Origin: Rhizobiaceae bacterium
GTDB taxonomy: Bacteria > Pseudomonadota > Alphaproteobacteria > Rhizobiales > Rhizobiaceae
Length of the DNA stretch: 64,000 nucleotides
Assembly: GCA_017643495.1 (NCBI GenBank)
Contig: JAEPNK010000001.1
Coordinates: 167,623 to 231,622, forward strand
Direction: 5' to 3'
Below are positions 1 to 9,712 of this stretch, in pieces; positions within the stretch are counted from its first letter, which is position 1, and each line of letters begins with the position of its first letter. Both the position numbers and the translations under genes were made by a program. The notes beneath the pieces were generated by a model. The model did not search any database. It was not told where the DNA came from and saw only the letters and a list, made by a program, of their open reading frames with translations.

Positions 1-865
<865 letters not shown>

Positions 866-1300
866 GATATGAGATTTTGTCCGGCTTTAAATCATCGCGA
901 AACTGCGATGACTGGTCACGCATTTGCTGATCATGGGTATGACCAGCGAATTGACGAGAACATTTTTTTTAACACACCTGATTTGGCCGAAGCCAAATCG
1001 GTATTTAAGTAACATTCTCGAAAAACGTGTCCGCCGATGTCTCTTTAAATGTCACGACTGCAAAGGATTACAGTCAGACACTATGCGAGTAATCGCCAAC
1101 CACGTTTCTCTTTCTTAATAATATTCAATTGTCAAAGAACAGAAACGATGCCCTGGAGGCAAAATCATTTCTCCGGCTGAAAGACGCTTCTTGCGTCACA
1201 TCAATCAACCACTGAAACATGCGCCGTAGCGCCAGTCTCTTAGGATAACTTGAGGGCGAAGCATTCTGTCGCCAGCGGCGCGCCGCCCTCGTTGAAAGGG
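866..1300 (-). other. 16S rRNA leader (transcribed spacer)
   Basis: About 435 bases lie between the rRNA promoter and the mature 16S end. Read on the minus strand, the stretch holds a boxA-like element and then the motif GAAAGAGAAACGTGG, which I associate with the 5' leader of rhizobial 16S genes. No protein gene is supported here: the few open frames are short and lack ribosome binding sites. Confidence 0.7.
1130..1141 (-). promoter_or_regulatory. boxA-like antitermination element in the rRNA leader
   Basis: The minus strand reads TGTTCTTTGACA, close to the bacterial rrn boxA consensus TGCTCTTTAACA, and lies about 265 bases upstream of mature 16S. boxA loads the NusB/NusE antitermination complex in rRNA operons. 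The assignment rests on motif and position only. Confidence 0.6.
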
Positions 1301-1330
1301 GTTATATCCCTCTCACGCTTTCCAAGTCAA
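1301..1330 (-). promoter_or_regulatory. Putative rRNA operon promoter
   Basis: On the minus strand TTGACT (1325-1330) is followed after 18 bases by TATAAC (1301-1306), a good sigma-70 type match. It sits about 435 bases upstream of mature 16S, ahead of the boxA-like site. An A/T-rich stretch directly upstream (about 1338-1365, many T residues on the minus strand) could act as an UP element. Confidence 0.7.
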
Positions 1331-1583
1331 CAACGATTTTCAAAAAAAACGAACTTTTTTTAAAGCTCGCACGAACATGTATACAGCACATTTTTTGTGC
1401 CGTCAAAAAAGCCCTGATTCCAGCCGTTTTGTACAATGGAATTTGACAATGGCCTGTTGGACTAGGTGCGATATTTTTCAGGCCGATTGCTTTTCGGACC
1501 GCATATTTGCCATATTGGAAAGCAAAGCAGGATCAACAAACATTTCTTGCGGGGATTCCCGGCAAATGGCAGCTATTTGATTT

Positions 1584-3521
1584 ATGAATACTGAAGCACA
1601 GTTTCTTGGTGAACTTTCCCCCCTCAGACTCGGCCCGCACAATCGCAGGCCGGAAAGGCGCGAAGTAAGCAAACGCTGGCTCGCAAGCTGTGTTTTGGTT
1701 GGTGTCACGTCCTCCCTCCTTATGGGAGGAGCACTCTTTGCTGCACTTGAAGGTCGCGAAAAGCTAACACTACCCGCCCAAGCCTATGAAAGAACTCCAA
1801 ACCAGGTAGCGGGTATCCGGCAGGCTGTTCGCAGCAATCATCCCGGCCTGTTCGCGAAGATCGGCAAGGAACAGTCAAATATCATTATGGCTTCCACGAT
1901 TTCGCGCGACGGGGATCTCGAAATTGTCAAAGCCAAACCGTTCATGAAACTGACAGCTTCAATGGCCATCGCGTCTGCGGCTTCAGAGGAATATCCTGCC
2001 TTTAATGCCCTGGCCGTTTTTTCCGGCAATGACAGCCAGCAGGAAATTGCAAAGTCCAACGGATTTCTCTATGGCGCAGAAGTTGAAAGCGAAGTGGCGC
2101 TGAATGTAGTGCCGTTTCCTTTTGATGAACTTGAAGATGCAATTGAACCAAGACAGAGGTCGGCAGACATCCTGGCCCAGGTCAGGCAAGCAGCTGTTGC
2201 CCTTGGCGACAACACAACGCTCGTTTCTGCAATTGCCTATTTCGATACAGAGCGCTTTTCGGGCGAAAATCAGCTCATTATCTCCAATTCGGATGTAACA
2301 ATCACAGCCGAGAATGTTTCCATCCTTCAGAAAACCCGCAACAAGGACTATCAGGGGCCGTATTACGACGAGCAACTGATCGAAGTGACCAGCGAATCGC
2401 AGATTTCCGATATCCTCAAAAATGCGGGCCTTGGTGAAGCAGATACAAGTCTGGCTGAGCAGGTTCTGGCAAGTGATCTGGGAACTTCGGAATTGCGCGA
2501 GGGTGACACCTTGCAGGCGTGGTTCAGATATTCGACTGATTCAATAGGGCAGAAGTCCAAATCCCTCGCCAAAATCAGCATTTACCGCGGGACATCCCAT
2601 CTGGTGAGCGTGGCGCGTACCGACGATGACCGTTTTGTGTATGCAGTACAACCGGAAAGCCCTGATGAACTTATCGATGCAGCAGAGGCGCCACCAAAAA
2701 TTCCGAAACAAAACCTGCCCTCTATATATGACGGCATTTACCGGGCAGCGCTCTCGCAAGGATTACCCGTGGAACTGGCCGGCTCCCTGATAAGAATTTT
2801 CGCCTTCGATGTAGACTTCAAAAGTCGTGTCGGCGCGGATGATGAACTGGAAGTTTTCCTGTCACTTGAAGACGGACAGAGTGAGCCGGGTGAAGGCTCC
2901 GAAATTCTCTATGCCGGTCTCAAGTCCGGGAAAACAGAACGCCGGTATTATCGCTTTCAGGACGAAGAAACCGGTTATGTCGATTATTATGACGAAACGG
3001 GCAAATCCGCGAAGAAGTTTCTGCTGCGTCAACCGGTGCCCAACGGGCGTTTCCGATCAGCCTTTGGCATGAGAAGACACCCCATATCCCGTGTATACAA
3101 ACTGCACGGCGGCGTTGACTGGGCCGCCCCGCGCGGCACGCCAATTGTTGCAGCCGGCAATGGTGTTGTTGAAAAAGCCGGCTGGCGCGGCGGCAACGGA
3201 CGTTTCACCAGTATCCGCCATGCAAACGGATATGAAACGTCCTACAGCCACCAGTACCGCTTCGCCAAGGGAATCAAGCCGGGTGTACGCGTTAGACAGG
3301 GGCAGATCATCGGCTATGTCGGGTCGACCGGCTATTCGACCGGGCCGCATCTTCATTACGAAGTCAAGGTCAACGGCAACCGGGTTGATCCGATGCGAAT
3401 CAAATTGCCAAAAGGCAAGGTGTTGAAAGACGCGGAACTTGCACGCTTTGAAGCAGAACGGGACCGGATTGATGCCCTTGTCCATGGTGAAGACAAGCAA
3501 CTGACCGCCGCACTGAACTAG
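1584..3521 (+). CDS. M23 family metallopeptidase, membrane anchored (LytM/NlpD type)
   Basis: This 645-residue protein is probably a periplasmic peptidoglycan endopeptidase or an activator of amidases. One N-terminal membrane segment lies at about residues 31-55. A long middle region follows, and the M23 (lysostaphin-like) domain occupies about residues 490-610. The zinc site is visible as HGGVD (His508 and Asp512) and HLH (His589 and His591), so the enzyme looks catalytically complete. The gene stands alone, divergent from the rRNA operon and convergent with mmcQ. The start lacks a clear Shine-Dalgarno sequence but gives the expected short cytoplasmic tail before the membrane segment. The exact bond cleaved cannot be told from sequence. 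Confidence 0.88.
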   Translation: MNTEAQFLGELSPLRLGPHNRRPERREVSKRWLASCVLVGVTSSLLMGGALFAALEGREKLTLPAQAYERTPNQVAGIRQAVRSNHPGLFAKIGKEQSNIIMASTISRDGDLEIVKAKPFMKLTASMAIASAASEEYPAFNALAVFSGNDSQQEIAKSNGFLYGAEVESEVALNVVPFPFDELEDAIEPRQRSADILAQVRQAAVALGDNTTLVSAIAYFDTERFSGENQLIISNSDVTITAENVSILQKTRNKDYQGPYYDEQLIEVTSESQISDILKNAGLGEADTSLAEQVLASDLGTSELREGDTLQAWFRYSTDSIGQKSKSLAKISIYRGTSHLVSVARTDDDRFVYAVQPESPDELIDAAEAPPKIPKQNLPSIYDGIYRAALSQGLPVELAGSLIRIFAFDVDFKSRVGADDELEVFLSLEDGQSEPGEGSEILYAGLKSGKTERRYYRFQDEETGYVDYYDETGKSAKKFLLRQPVPNGRFRSAFGMRRHPISRVYKLHGGVDWAAPRGTPIVAAGNGVVEKAGWRGGNGRFTSIRHANGYETSYSHQYRFAKGIKPGVRVRQGQIIGYVGSTGYSTGPHLHYEVKVNGNRVDPMRIKLPKGKVLKDAELARFEAERDRIDALVHGEDKQLTAALN

Positions 3522-3539
3522 TCAGCAACCATTTTTGTT

Positions 3540-3562
3540 CCCGGAATGGTGGTCATTCCGGG
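3540..3562. terminator. Perfect 9-bp stem-loop between convergent genes
   Basis: CCCGGAATG and CATTCCGGG form a perfect stem around a 5-base loop. The structure lies 19 bases after the M23 stop codon and contains the stop codon of the convergent mmcQ gene. Neither strand has a run of T after it, so it is either a weak bidirectional terminator or an RNA-stabilising hairpin. Confidence 0.45.
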
Positions 3563-3921
3563 TCAAGGCCCAACTCGCCCATTTTCTTTTTTGTCAGATT
3601 AAGTGCAACAAGGCGATGGGATTCGCGGATATAGAGCTTGAGATCCTCGACCGACAAACTTTCATCACTGCAAGCCTGTATCCACTTCATTCCGCGTGAG
3701 GCAAGATAAGGTGCAGGCCGCAAGCCCGGCTGCTCTTTCATGATTTCATAACTCGCCGGAGACACCTTGAAAGTGACATAAGGCTGGTCACCATCAGACC
3801 AGCCTCCAATGGCAAACACCTTGTCGCCAACCTTCCAAACATGTGCCCCACCCCACTGTACCACCATGTGTGTGGCAGGCAGGGTGGAGCAATATGCATC
3901 CAGGTTGTCATAGCTGATCAA
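3553..3921 (-). CDS. MmcQ/YjbR family protein
   Basis: This small protein of about 122 residues belongs to the MmcQ/YjbR family, which has a CyaY-like double-wing fold. Its biochemical role is unknown. The segment VVQWGGAHVWKVGDKVFAIGG is the family hallmark. Translation seems to begin at a TTG (3919-3921) that overlaps the TGA stop of clpB by 4 bases, so the two genes are probably translationally coupled and co-transcribed. The start gives the N-terminal length usual for the family. Confidence 0.85.
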   Translation of the reverse strand: MISYDNLDAYCSTLPATHMVVQWGGAHVWKVGDKVFAIGGWSDGDQPYVTFKVSPASYEIMKEQPGLRPAPYLASRGMKWIQACSDESLSVEDLKLYIRESHRLVALNLTKKKMGELGLDPE

Positions 3922-6548
3922 GCTGCATGCCTTTCATCATCAGCTGAAACATCGCCCGGTTCAGGCAATATACCTGTGAGATGCAGACGGTCAGCAGAGG
4001 TTGTCACGGTCACGCGCATTCCATCCGTTATTTCGCCAGCAAGGATTTTCTCCGCCAACTGGTCTTGCAGCTCAGACTGGATCACCCTTTTCAGCGGTCT
4101 TGCACCATAGGCCGGATCATAGCCTCGCTCGGCAAGCCATTCGACTGCATCATCCTTGAGGTCAAGACTGATTCTCCGGTCCACAAGAAGTTTGCGGAGG
4201 TGGCGCAGCTGTATTTCCACAATCGCAGCCATGTCGCCTCTTTTCAGGCGTTCGAACAGAATGATTTCATCAAGTCGGTTCAGGAACTCCGGCCTGAATG
4301 AGGCCCGGACAACTTCCATCACCTGATCGCGAACAGAAGACGCGCTTTCCCCGTCAGCAAGGCTGACAAGATATTCCGCTCCCATGTTGGATGTCATGAT
4401 GATCATGGTGTTTGAAAAATCGACTGTTCGTCCCTGTCCATCCGTCAACCGACCGTCATCCAGAACCTGCAACAACACGTTGAACACGTCCGGATGGGCT
4501 TTCTCGATCTCGTCAAACAGCACAACCTGATAGGGTCGGCGCCTCACGCTTTCTGTCAGCGCTCCCCCTTCGTCGTATCCGACATATCCGGGAGGCGCTC
4601 CGATAAGCCGGGCGACAGAATGCTTCTCCATGTATTCCGACATGTCGAGACGTATCATCGCTGACGAATCATCGAAAAGAAAATCGGCCAGGGCTTTTGT
4701 CAGCTCGGTTTTACCAACACCGGTAGGGCCCAGGAACATGAACGAACCGATTGGCCGTGACGGATCCTGCAAACCTGCACGTGCCCTGCGAACCGCTTTT
4801 GAAACCGCATTTACAGCAGCCGCTTGTCCGACGACATGTCTGGTCAGTTCATCTTCCATCCGCAACAGCTTGTCACGTTCGCCCTCCAGCATTTTTTCAA
4901 CAGGGACACCGGTCCAGCGTGAAATGACCTGGGCTATGTGGTTTGCGGTAACGGTTTCTTCGACCATGGTCGCATCATCTTCACCGTCTTCGGTTTCAAT
5001 GCTTGCGATCTGGCGCTCAAGCTCCGGAATCTTGCCATAGGCAAGTTCACCGGCCTTGGCCAGTTCACCATTACGCTGCGCCTGTTCAAGCTCGTTTCTC
5101 GCCTGGTCAAGCTGCTCCTTGAGATTTTGCGCGCCGGAAAGTCTGCTTTTCTCGCGTTCCCAGCGGGTCGTGAGCACATCAGCCTTTTCCTGCAACTCGC
5201 CAAGCTCGGCCTCAAGTGTCTTGAGACGCTCCTGGGAGCCCTTGTCGGTTTCCTGCCCCAGTGCTTCGCGCTCGATCTTGAGCTGGATGATCCGTCGGTC
5301 GATCTCGTCAAGTTCTTCGGGCTTCGAATCAACCTGCATCCGCAGGCGTGAGGCAGCCTCGTCCATCAGGTCGATCGCCTTATCCGGCAAAAACCGGTCC
5401 GTGATGTACCGGTTGGAAAGGTTGGCCGCAGCAACCAGCGCATTGTCACTGATACGAATGCCGTGGTGAACTTCGTATTTCTCTTTGATACCACGCAGGA
5501 TGGATACCGTATCAGCAACGTCGGGCTCACTGACAAATACAGGCTGGAAACGTCTGGCAAGCGCTGCATCCTTTTCAACATGCTTGCGATATTCCTCAAG
5601 CGTGGTCGCACCCACACAGTGCAACTCGCCACGGGCAAGTGCAGGCTTCAAAAGGTTGGAGGCATCCATCGCCCCATCGCTTTTTCCCGCGCCGACAAGC
5701 GTATGCATCTCGTCAATGAAGAGAACAATGTTCCCCGCAGCAGCCTGAACCTCGGACAGTACCGACTTCAACCGCTCCTCGAACTCACCACGATATTTGG
5801 CACCGGCAATCAGGGCACCCATGTCGAGAGCAAGCAATTGCTTGTCTTTGAGGGATTCCGGCACATCACCATTGATGATACGCAGGGCAAGGCCTTCAGC
5901 AATCGCCGTTTTGCCAACTCCCGGCTCCCCGATCAAAACCGGATTGTTTTTCGTGCGCCTTGAAAGAACCTGAATGGATCTGCGGATTTCCTCGTCGCGC
6001 CCAATGACCGGATCAAGACGTCCTTCACGGGCATCTGCAGTAAGGTCACGTGCATACTTTTTCAATGCATCATATGCCGATTCGGCACTTGCACTGTCAG
6101 CCGTGCGGCCCTTTCGGATTTCCTCGATGGCACGGTTGAGCGCCTTGGGCTCAATGCCTGCCTTCTTGAGGTGTTTGGCCGTTGGTGACGCGCTGTCGAG
6201 TGTCATCGCCAGCAACATGCGCTCAACCGAGACGAAGCTGTCACCTGCCTTTTTGGCAGCCTTTTCAGCCTGGTCGAACAGTTTCGCTATGTCACCTGAA
6301 AGATAAAGATTGCCATTCCCACCACTGACACTTGGCTGGGAGGAAAGTGTCTTCTCTACAGAGGCCCGTACAGTTTTCGGATCTCCACCCGCCTTCCCGA
6401 TAAGGCCGGAGCAAAGACCTTCATCATCATCCATCAGGACCTTGAGAAGGTGTTCGGGCAAAAATTGCTGATGCCCGCTTGTCAGCGCAGAAGTCTGTGC
6501 CGATTGGATGAAACCTTTCATCCTGTCGGTATATTTTTCGATATTCAT
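3918..6548 (-). CDS. clpB: ATP-dependent disaggregase ClpB
   Basis: ClpB is the Hsp100 chaperone that rescues aggregated proteins together with DnaK. The 876-residue product has the full layout: N-terminal Clp repeats, a first AAA+ domain with Walker [10 protein letters not shown], the long coiled-coil middle domain that separates ClpB from ClpA/ClpC, a second AAA+ domain with GPTGVGKTE, and a C-terminal D2-small domain. Two ATGs lie near the start; AAGGAG directly abuts the first (6552-6554) but sits 6 bases from the second (6546-6548), so the second was chosen. An RpoH-like promoter lies about 90 bases upstream. Confidence 0.97.
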   Translation of the reverse strand: MNIEKYTDRMKGFIQSAQTSALTSGHQQFLPEHLLKVLMDDDEGLCSGLIGKAGGDPKTVRASVEKTLSSQPSVSGGNGNLYLSGDIAKLFDQAEKAAKKAGDSFVSVERMLLAMTLDSASPTAKHLKKAGIEPKALNRAIEEIRKGRTADSASAESAYDALKKYARDLTADAREGRLDPVIGRDEEIRRSIQVLSRRTKNNPVLIGEPGVGKTAIAEGLALRIINGDVPESLKDKQLLALDMGALIAGAKYRGEFEERLKSVLSEVQAAAGNIVLFIDEMHTLVGAGKSDGAMDASNLLKPALARGELHCVGATTLEEYRKHVEKDAALARRFQPVFVSEPDVADTVSILRGIKEKYEVHHGIRISDNALVAAANLSNRYITDRFLPDKAIDLMDEAASRLRMQVDSKPEELDEIDRRIIQLKIEREALGQETDKGSQERLKTLEAELGELQEKADVLTTRWEREKSRLSGAQNLKEQLDQARNELEQAQRNGELAKAGELAYGKIPELERQIASIETEDGEDDATMVEETVTANHIAQVISRWTGVPVEKMLEGERDKLLRMEDELTRHVVGQAAAVNAVSKAVRRARAGLQDPSRPIGSFMFLGPTGVGKTELTKALADFLFDDSSAMIRLDMSEYMEKHSVARLIGAPPGYVGYDEGGALTESVRRRPYQVVLFDEIEKAHPDVFNVLLQVLDDGRLTDGQGRTVDFSNTMIIMTSNMGAEYLVSLADGESASSVRDQVMEVVRASFRPEFLNRLDEIILFERLKRGDMAAIVEIQLRHLRKLLVDRRISLDLKDDAVEWLAERGYDPAYGARPLKRVIQSELQDQLAEKILAGEITDGMRVTVTTSADRLHLTGILPEPGDVSADDERHAA

Positions 6549-6638
6549 AACCATCTCCTTTGCGGCGCATACCCGAACGGCATATGCAACCGTGTGCAGA
6601 CTGGGTTCCTGACTGGCAGCAAACCCGTTTGACCAGAG

Positions 6639-6667
6639 ATATGGTTACATAACGGCCACGTTTAAAG
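6639..6667 (-). promoter_or_regulatory. Putative RpoH (sigma-32) promoter of clpB
   Basis: The minus strand shows CTTTAAA (6661-6667), 16 bases, then CCATAT (6639-6644). This resembles the alphaproteobacterial heat-shock pattern CTTGAA-N17-CCAnnT with one mismatch in the -35. It is correctly placed about 90 bases before the clpB start. ClpB is RpoH-controlled in many proteobacteria. Confidence 0.55.
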
Positions 6668-6681
6668 AGTAGCCGTATCAT

Positions 6682-6701
6682 GCGGGCACGATTTTGCCCG
6701 C
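6682..6701 (-). terminator. Stem-loop after the DUF4167 gene
   Basis: GCGGGCA and TGCCCGC pair perfectly around a 6-base loop, 10 bases after the DUF4167 stop codon on the minus strand and just before the clpB promoter. No T tract follows, so termination here is uncertain. Confidence 0.35.
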
Positions 6702-6710
6702 CGGTTCCAA

Positions 6711-7397
6711 TCAGCTGTCTTCGCTGATCATCCCGCCCGTAATACTTTCCGGAAGTTTGGCAGCATCATCGGAAATTGCCTCAACGGGCAGTTCCTTGCC
6801 CTTGTCATCATCCGTATCGGATGATTTTCCGTTTTTCGCTTCCGAAATCTTTCTGGGGCGGCGGCCACGTGTGGTCTTGCGCGGAGCCTGCTCATCAGAC
6901 TGTTCTTCCGAAGAAGATGAAGCATCCTGCCGGCCATTGTCATCAGCTTCATCTGATCCCTTGTCAGGATGGCGGGAACGTGAACCGTTGGCCTTGCCAT
7001 TGCCTTTGCCATTTGGCTTGTTGCCGGCCTCTTTGGCATCAGCCTGATTCTCAGAAGCCTGGTCATCCCGACCCTTGGCCTGGTTATCGTCATTCTGGTT
7101 GTCTGACTGGTTGTCGGAATCCTGTTCCTGGCGCTCGTTGCGCTGCTGGGCCTGCTGGGCTTGTGCAGCCGCCACGATCCGGTTGTAATGCTCGGCATGC
7201 TGCAGATAATTTTCAGCAATTACCCGGTCGCCATTTGAAAGCGCATCCCGTGCAAGAGTAGAATATTTCTCTGCAATATGGGCAGCATTGCCACGGATTT
7301 TTACGTCCGGTCCGTTACTCTCATAGTTGCGGCTCATTGGGTTTTGCGGCTTGCGCCCCCGGCCACGTGATCTGGATTTTTGATGTTGTTGTCTCAT
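6711..7397 (-). CDS. DUF4167 domain-containing protein
   Basis: The 228-residue protein has one folded part, the alphaproteobacterial DUF4167 domain at about residues 20-85 (NGPDVKIRGNA, then AEKYSTLARDA and AENYLQHAEHYNR). A basic N-terminus (SRGRGRKP) precedes it, suggestive of nucleic acid contact. The rest is low-complexity sequence rich in Q, N, D, E, K and S, likely disordered, ending with a basic GRRPRK patch. The function of the family is unknown. It lies between prmC and clpB, its usual place in this group as I know it. AGG is placed 7 bases before the ATG. Confidence 0.85.
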   Translation of the reverse strand: MRQQHQKSRSRGRGRKPQNPMSRNYESNGPDVKIRGNAAHIAEKYSTLARDALSNGDRVIAENYLQHAEHYNRIVAAAQAQQAQQRNERQEQDSDNQSDNQNDDNQAKGRDDQASENQADAKEAGNKPNGKGNGKANGSRSRHPDKGSDEADDNGRQDASSSSEEQSDEQAPRKTTRGRRPRKISEAKNGKSSDTDDDKGKELPVEAISDDAAKLPESITGGMISEDS

Positions 7398-7698
7398 CGA
7401 CTACCTGACGATTTACGAAATAAAACTAGGCTGGTTCTTAATAATCACGCCATTATTGAAGCGGAATGCTTTATGGAAACCTGACAGGCGCTAACCTGCC
7501 ATAAATCCGTCGTGCCCCTGACAGCCATGTTCATGTGATGACGGAAGTACAAACCTGCAATCGCGTGCGGTTCGTATCCAAGGCATAGCCTTTGAGAGGC
7601 GGGTTGCCAAGCTTTTTTGCCAGACAAAGTCCAAATTTCTGGTTTTCCCGGGTATTTTTGCAACATCATTACCTTGTTAATGCACCGGCTACACGTAT
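7398..7698. other. Intergenic region without a supported gene
   Basis: About 300 bases lie between the prmC stop and the DUF4167 start, both genes on the minus strand. A 74-codon minus-strand frame (7445-7669) has no ribosome binding site, and its product resembles no family I know. The region presumably holds the prmC transcript end and the DUF4167 promoter, but I could not pick a convincing -35/-10 pair. Confidence 0.5.
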
Positions 7699-8559
7699 TC
7701 AGCCGCGCTTGCCAATTACAACCCTTTGAAAACCGGCGTAATCCTGAACGGTTTGAAGTTCGGAAAGGCCAGCCTCAGCTGCGAGCCTTGTCACTTCAGC
7801 AGCTTGGTCATGCCCCACTTCAAGAAACAGCAAACCAGGAGAATTCAAAAAGTCGATATATTTTTCGAGAATCACCCGGTAAAAATCAAGGCCGTCCTCC
7901 CCGCCATCAAGAGCAGTTATCGGATCATGTTCCCGCACTTCACGGGAAAGGCCTGATATGTCCTTGCTGCATATATAGGGAGGGTTGGAGACAATTGCAT
8001 CATAAGTGCCGGCAAGATTCCCAAACATGTCGGAATGGGCGAACTCGACCCGGTCGGAAACATGATGGGAGGCAGCATTTTCTGCTGCTGTTAGCAATGC
8101 ATCAACCGAAATATCAGTTGCGGTGACATCCCATCCAGGCAATTCGGCTGCCAGAGTCACCGCAATGCAACCGGATCCGGTACCGATATCAAGGATCTTC
8201 CCGGTTTCTCCTTTTCTTCTGCAGGCTTCAACAGCAGCACTGACAAGAATTTCAGTGTCCGGTCTTGGCACCAGGGTCTCCGCAGACAGCCGGAATTCCC
8301 GTCCGTAAAATTCACGACTGCCAAGAATTCTGTGAACAGGTTCACCGCCAAGACGCCTTTCGATACGGTTTGCAAACTTTTCGACGACCTGCCCGTCCGG
8401 ACACTCACGCGTCATCGAAATCAGGGATGCATGCGAAATTCCGGCTGCATCTTGCAACAACAATCTTGCATCCAGATCAGCAGAATCAAGACCGGCAGCC
8501 TTGAGCCTGCGGCGAGATCCGTTCAGCAAGCTGTCAAAACTTGGTTTCTCATCCTTCAT
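7699..8559 (-). CDS. prmC: Peptide chain release factor N5-glutamine methyltransferase
   Basis: PrmC (HemK) methylates the glutamine of the GGQ motif in release factors RF1 and RF2 using S-adenosylmethionine. The 286-residue protein has an N-terminal helical recognition domain and a Rossmann methyltransferase domain with motif [14 protein letters not shown] and the catalytic NPPY motif (SNPPYI). The ATG at 8557-8559 was preferred over a TTG two codons upstream; it lies inside the end of prfA, giving an 11-base overlap. Its substrate RF1 is encoded directly upstream in the same operon. Confidence 0.95.
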   Translation of the reverse strand: MKDEKPSFDSLLNGSRRRLKAAGLDSADLDARLLLQDAAGISHASLISMTRECPDGQVVEKFANRIERRLGGEPVHRILGSREFYGREFRLSAETLVPRPDTEILVSAAVEACRRKGETGKILDIGTGSGCIAVTLAAELPGWDVTATDISVDALLTAAENAASHHVSDRVEFAHSDMFGNLAGTYDAIVSNPPYICSKDISGLSREVREHDPITALDGGEDGLDFYRVILEKYIDFLNSPGLLFLEVGHDQAAEVTRLAAEAGLSELQTVQDYAGFQRVVIGKRG

Positions 8560-9625
8560 TTTCAATAAGGGCCAACTGGTTTGCCTGATGGTCGGTCACA
8601 AGTGCATCAATCACCTCATCCAGGCCTTCACCCATGATCAGACGATCAAGCTTGTAGAGAGTGAGGTTTATGCGATGGTCAGTCATCCTGCCCTGCGGAA
8701 AATTGTAGGTCCGGATACGCTCGGAACGATCACCCGAACCAACCTGCCCCTTCCGCGCATCGGCGCGTTCCTGATCTGCCTTTTGGCGTTCCATGTCAAA
8801 AATCCTGGCGCGCAATGCCTTCATGGCGGCAGCCCGGTTCTGATGCTGCGATTTTTCCGAGGATGTAACAACGATGCCTGTTGGCAAGTGGGTAATCCTT
8901 ACGGCGCTATCCGTTGTGTTGACGTGTTGACCACCGGCACCTGATGCCCGCATCGTGTCGATGCGAATGTCCTCATTACGTATCTCGACATCGATTTCCT
9001 CAGCTTCGGGCAGCACGGCAACAGTGGCTGCCGAAGTATGTACCCGGCCGCCGGATTCCGTTTCTGGCACGCGTTGAACACGATGAACCCCGGATTCGAA
9101 TTTCAACCGTGCAAACACGCCCCGACCGGTAATGGAAGCAATGATTTCCTTGTAGCCGCCGACATCGCCAGCACTTTCAGAAAGTATATCAACTTTCCAG
9201 CCGTGCAGGGCCGAATGGCGTTCATACATGCGAAAAAGGTCTCCGGCAAAAAGGGCAGCCTCCGACCCGCCGGTTCCAGCGCGAATTTCAAGAATCGCAC
9301 TCTTGTCATCAGCCGCATCCCTTGGAAGGAGCAATATTTTGAGATCTTCCTCACAAGCAACCAGTTTCTCTGCCGATTCCCTTTTCTCGGCCTCGGCAAG
9401 CTCGCGCATTTCCGCATCGGTTTCCTTGTCGGCAATCAATTCCTCTGCCTCTTGGAGATTGCCCTTGGCATCGAGATATTCCCGGATTTTCTGGACTACA
9501 GGCTCAAGCTCTGCATGCTCGGAAGCCAGCTTCACATACTTTTCCGGATCGACCCCCTGCGCCATTTGCGATTCTATGGAGGTATGGCGCTCTAGAAGCT
9601 GATTGAGTTTTTCGATAACGATCAT
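8549..9625 (-). CDS. prfA: Peptide chain release factor 1
   Basis: RF1 recognises UAA and UAG stop codons and triggers peptide release. The 358-residue length is normal. The GGQ motif is visible in SGAGGQHVN, preceded by the conserved segment [17 protein letters not shown]. The N-terminal helical domain and the stop-codon recognition domain are complete. The gene lies between ptsP upstream and prmC downstream on the same strand, overlapping prmC, which fits co-expression of the factor with its modifying enzyme. The Shine-Dalgarno sequence is weak. Confidence 0.97.
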   Translation of the reverse strand: MIVIEKLNQLLERHTSIESQMAQGVDPEKYVKLASEHAELEPVVQKIREYLDAKGNLQEAEELIADKETDAEMRELAEAEKRESAEKLVACEEDLKILLLPRDAADDKSAILEIRAGTGGSEAALFAGDLFRMYERHSALHGWKVDILSESAGDVGGYKEIIASITGRGVFARLKFESGVHRVQRVPETESGGRVHTSAATVAVLPEAEEIDVEIRNEDIRIDTMRASGAGGQHVNTTDSAVRITHLPTGIVVTSSEKSQHQNRAAAMKALRARIFDMERQKADQERADARKGQVGSGDRSERIRTYNFPQGRMTDHRINLTLYKLDRLIMGEGLDEVIDALVTDHQANQLALIENEG

Positions 9626-9712
9626 GCAGAACTGTTTCCAGAAAGAAGGGTTGAATAGCTGGAGGGATGAAGCCCGGATTGTGATTAATACCGGATTTCC
9701 GGTTACCGGACA

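Noticed and set aside
3057-3500. 147-codon minus-strand frame inside the M23 gene
   Set aside because: It lies antisense to the conserved peptidase domain and has no recognisable motif; it is a codon-use shadow.
7445-7669. 74-codon minus-strand frame between prmC and the DUF4167 gene
   Set aside because: No Shine-Dalgarno sequence, odd composition and no family resemblance.
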